Shown: positions 22,676 to 23,041 of the stretch, in pieces
Position numbering within the stretch: position 1 is the first letter of the stretch
How the letters are laid out: every line of letters begins with the position of its first letter
Origin: a virus
Reading direction: 5' to 3' (one strand)
Length of the DNA: 23,041 nt
Virus record (IMG/VR): IMGVR_UViG_3300025151_000322
Coordinates: 1-23,041 of that record
Program-made: the position numbers and the translations under genes
Notes under the pieces: model-generated
What the model was told of the DNA's origin: nothing
Database searches by the model: none
The model's input: the letters and a program-made list of their open reading frames with translations, nothing else

Positions 22676-23041
22676 TTATTCTTCTTCAACCGGTGGTGGT
22701 GGGGCTGGATTATCCCATGTAAAGTATAAGTCTTCATCCACTGGATGTTTTTGCAAGTCTATTTGTTTTGATAAATTTGCCTCCATATCATTCACAGGTA
22801 GCCCATCTTTAAGCCAGCTAATTACTACATTCTCAAACGCTTCGTCATCAGCGTAAGGAATAAAAGGTGTTGAAGGATCGTACTGTAAAGAATAAGTTCC
22901 TATTTGACTAGCGGTATACTGCGGATCTTGGTCGTCTTGAGCGGTATACGTCCAATGTACTGTGTAGATTACGTTTTGATTCCCATCTTCTTCGATACGG
23001 GCGTTCATTTGATTTATTGTCCATTTATAAAAATTTGCCAT
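22676..23041 (-). CDS. Small conserved phage protein, function unknown (DUF7936-like)
   Basis: A 121-residue protein whose ATG is the last codon of the window, so a start further upstream cannot be excluded. It begins MANFYKWTINQM and has alternating beta-type segments (VIYTVHWTYTAQ, residues ~24-35). An acidic helix-like stretch follows, and the protein ends in a Pro/Glu tail, PPPPVEEE (114-121). The layout of a short W-T-I-N start, a V-x-W-x-Y strand and a Trp-rich end (FTWDNP) matches small proteins I remember from marine phage contigs, filed as DUF7936; I could not check this. There is no signal peptide or membrane segment. It is the most upstream gene of the small-gene cluster ahead of the terminase and is separated from the next gene by about 50 bases of nearly pure A/T. 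A minor virion or assembly role is only a guess from position. Confidence 0.6.
   Translation of the reverse strand: MANFYKWTINQMNARIEEDGNQNVIYTVHWTYTAQDDQDPQYTASQIGTYSLQYDPSTPFIPYADDEAFENVVISWLKDGLPVNDMEANLSKQIDLQKHPVDEDLYFTWDNPAPPPPVEEE

Noticed and set aside
1-23041. Stop-codon reassignment, as in some crAss-like phages
   Set aside because: Genes end at TAA, TGA (for example the terminase) and TAG (the cupin-like gene) at sensible overlaps with the next start, and no in-frame stop interrupts a gene. The standard bacterial code fits.
1-23041. tRNA genes, CRISPR arrays, insertion sequences, attachment sites
   Set aside because: No cloverleaf, repeat-spacer pattern, transposase or integrase was seen in reading both strands by eye.

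Overview
The window is a block of virion (head, neck and tail) genes from a tailed phage. Every supportable gene lies on the minus strand, so transcription runs from the right end (23041) to the left (1). The DNA is clearly AT-rich. Gene starts follow A/T-rich leaders with no Shine-Dalgarno sequence, and several intergenic gaps hold TAnnTTTG elements like the Bacteroidota -7 box. These features suggest a phage of Bacteroidota, plausibly a marine flavobacterial host. The large terminase (749 aa), large portal (811 aa), HK97-type capsid gene, connector proteins feeding one giant tail-hub protein, and no tape-measure or sheath gene all point to a short-tailed (podovirus-like) virion. The layout recalls crAss-like and related environmental podoviruses. 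That placement rests on remembered family features and was not searched.

In transcription order: (1) 23041-20772 holds six small genes, among them a protein made of two GroES-like halves, a possible fibre or adaptor protein and a candidate small terminase. They are tightly packed, with stop/start overlaps at the last three junctions. (2) 20794-13453 is the packaging and head module: large terminase, portal, scaffold candidate and major capsid protein. It ends in a terminator-like hairpin. (3) 13376-12193 holds two small capsid-linked genes of unknown role, closed by a good intrinsic terminator. (4) 12111-5046 is the neck and tail core: two connector/ring proteins and a 1714-residue tail stabilization ('muzzle'-type) protein. 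(5) 5723-2522 is the most unusual part. The C-terminal end of the giant protein and three following genes are built from one family of cysteine-rich, tyrosine/glycine-rich modules. (6) 2511-1 holds a further tail/hub protein, a cupin-like protein, a probable internal (ejection) protein and an incomplete gene leaving the window.

The genes fit one assembly line. The terminase packs DNA through the portal into a capsid built around the scaffold. Ring and muzzle proteins close the head and form the short tail. The modular Cys-rich proteins probably decorate the tail and touch the host, and the last genes probably supply internal or ejected proteins. No stretch over 300 bases lacks a gene. No tRNA, CRISPR array, insertion sequence, integrase, replication gene or lysis gene was seen.
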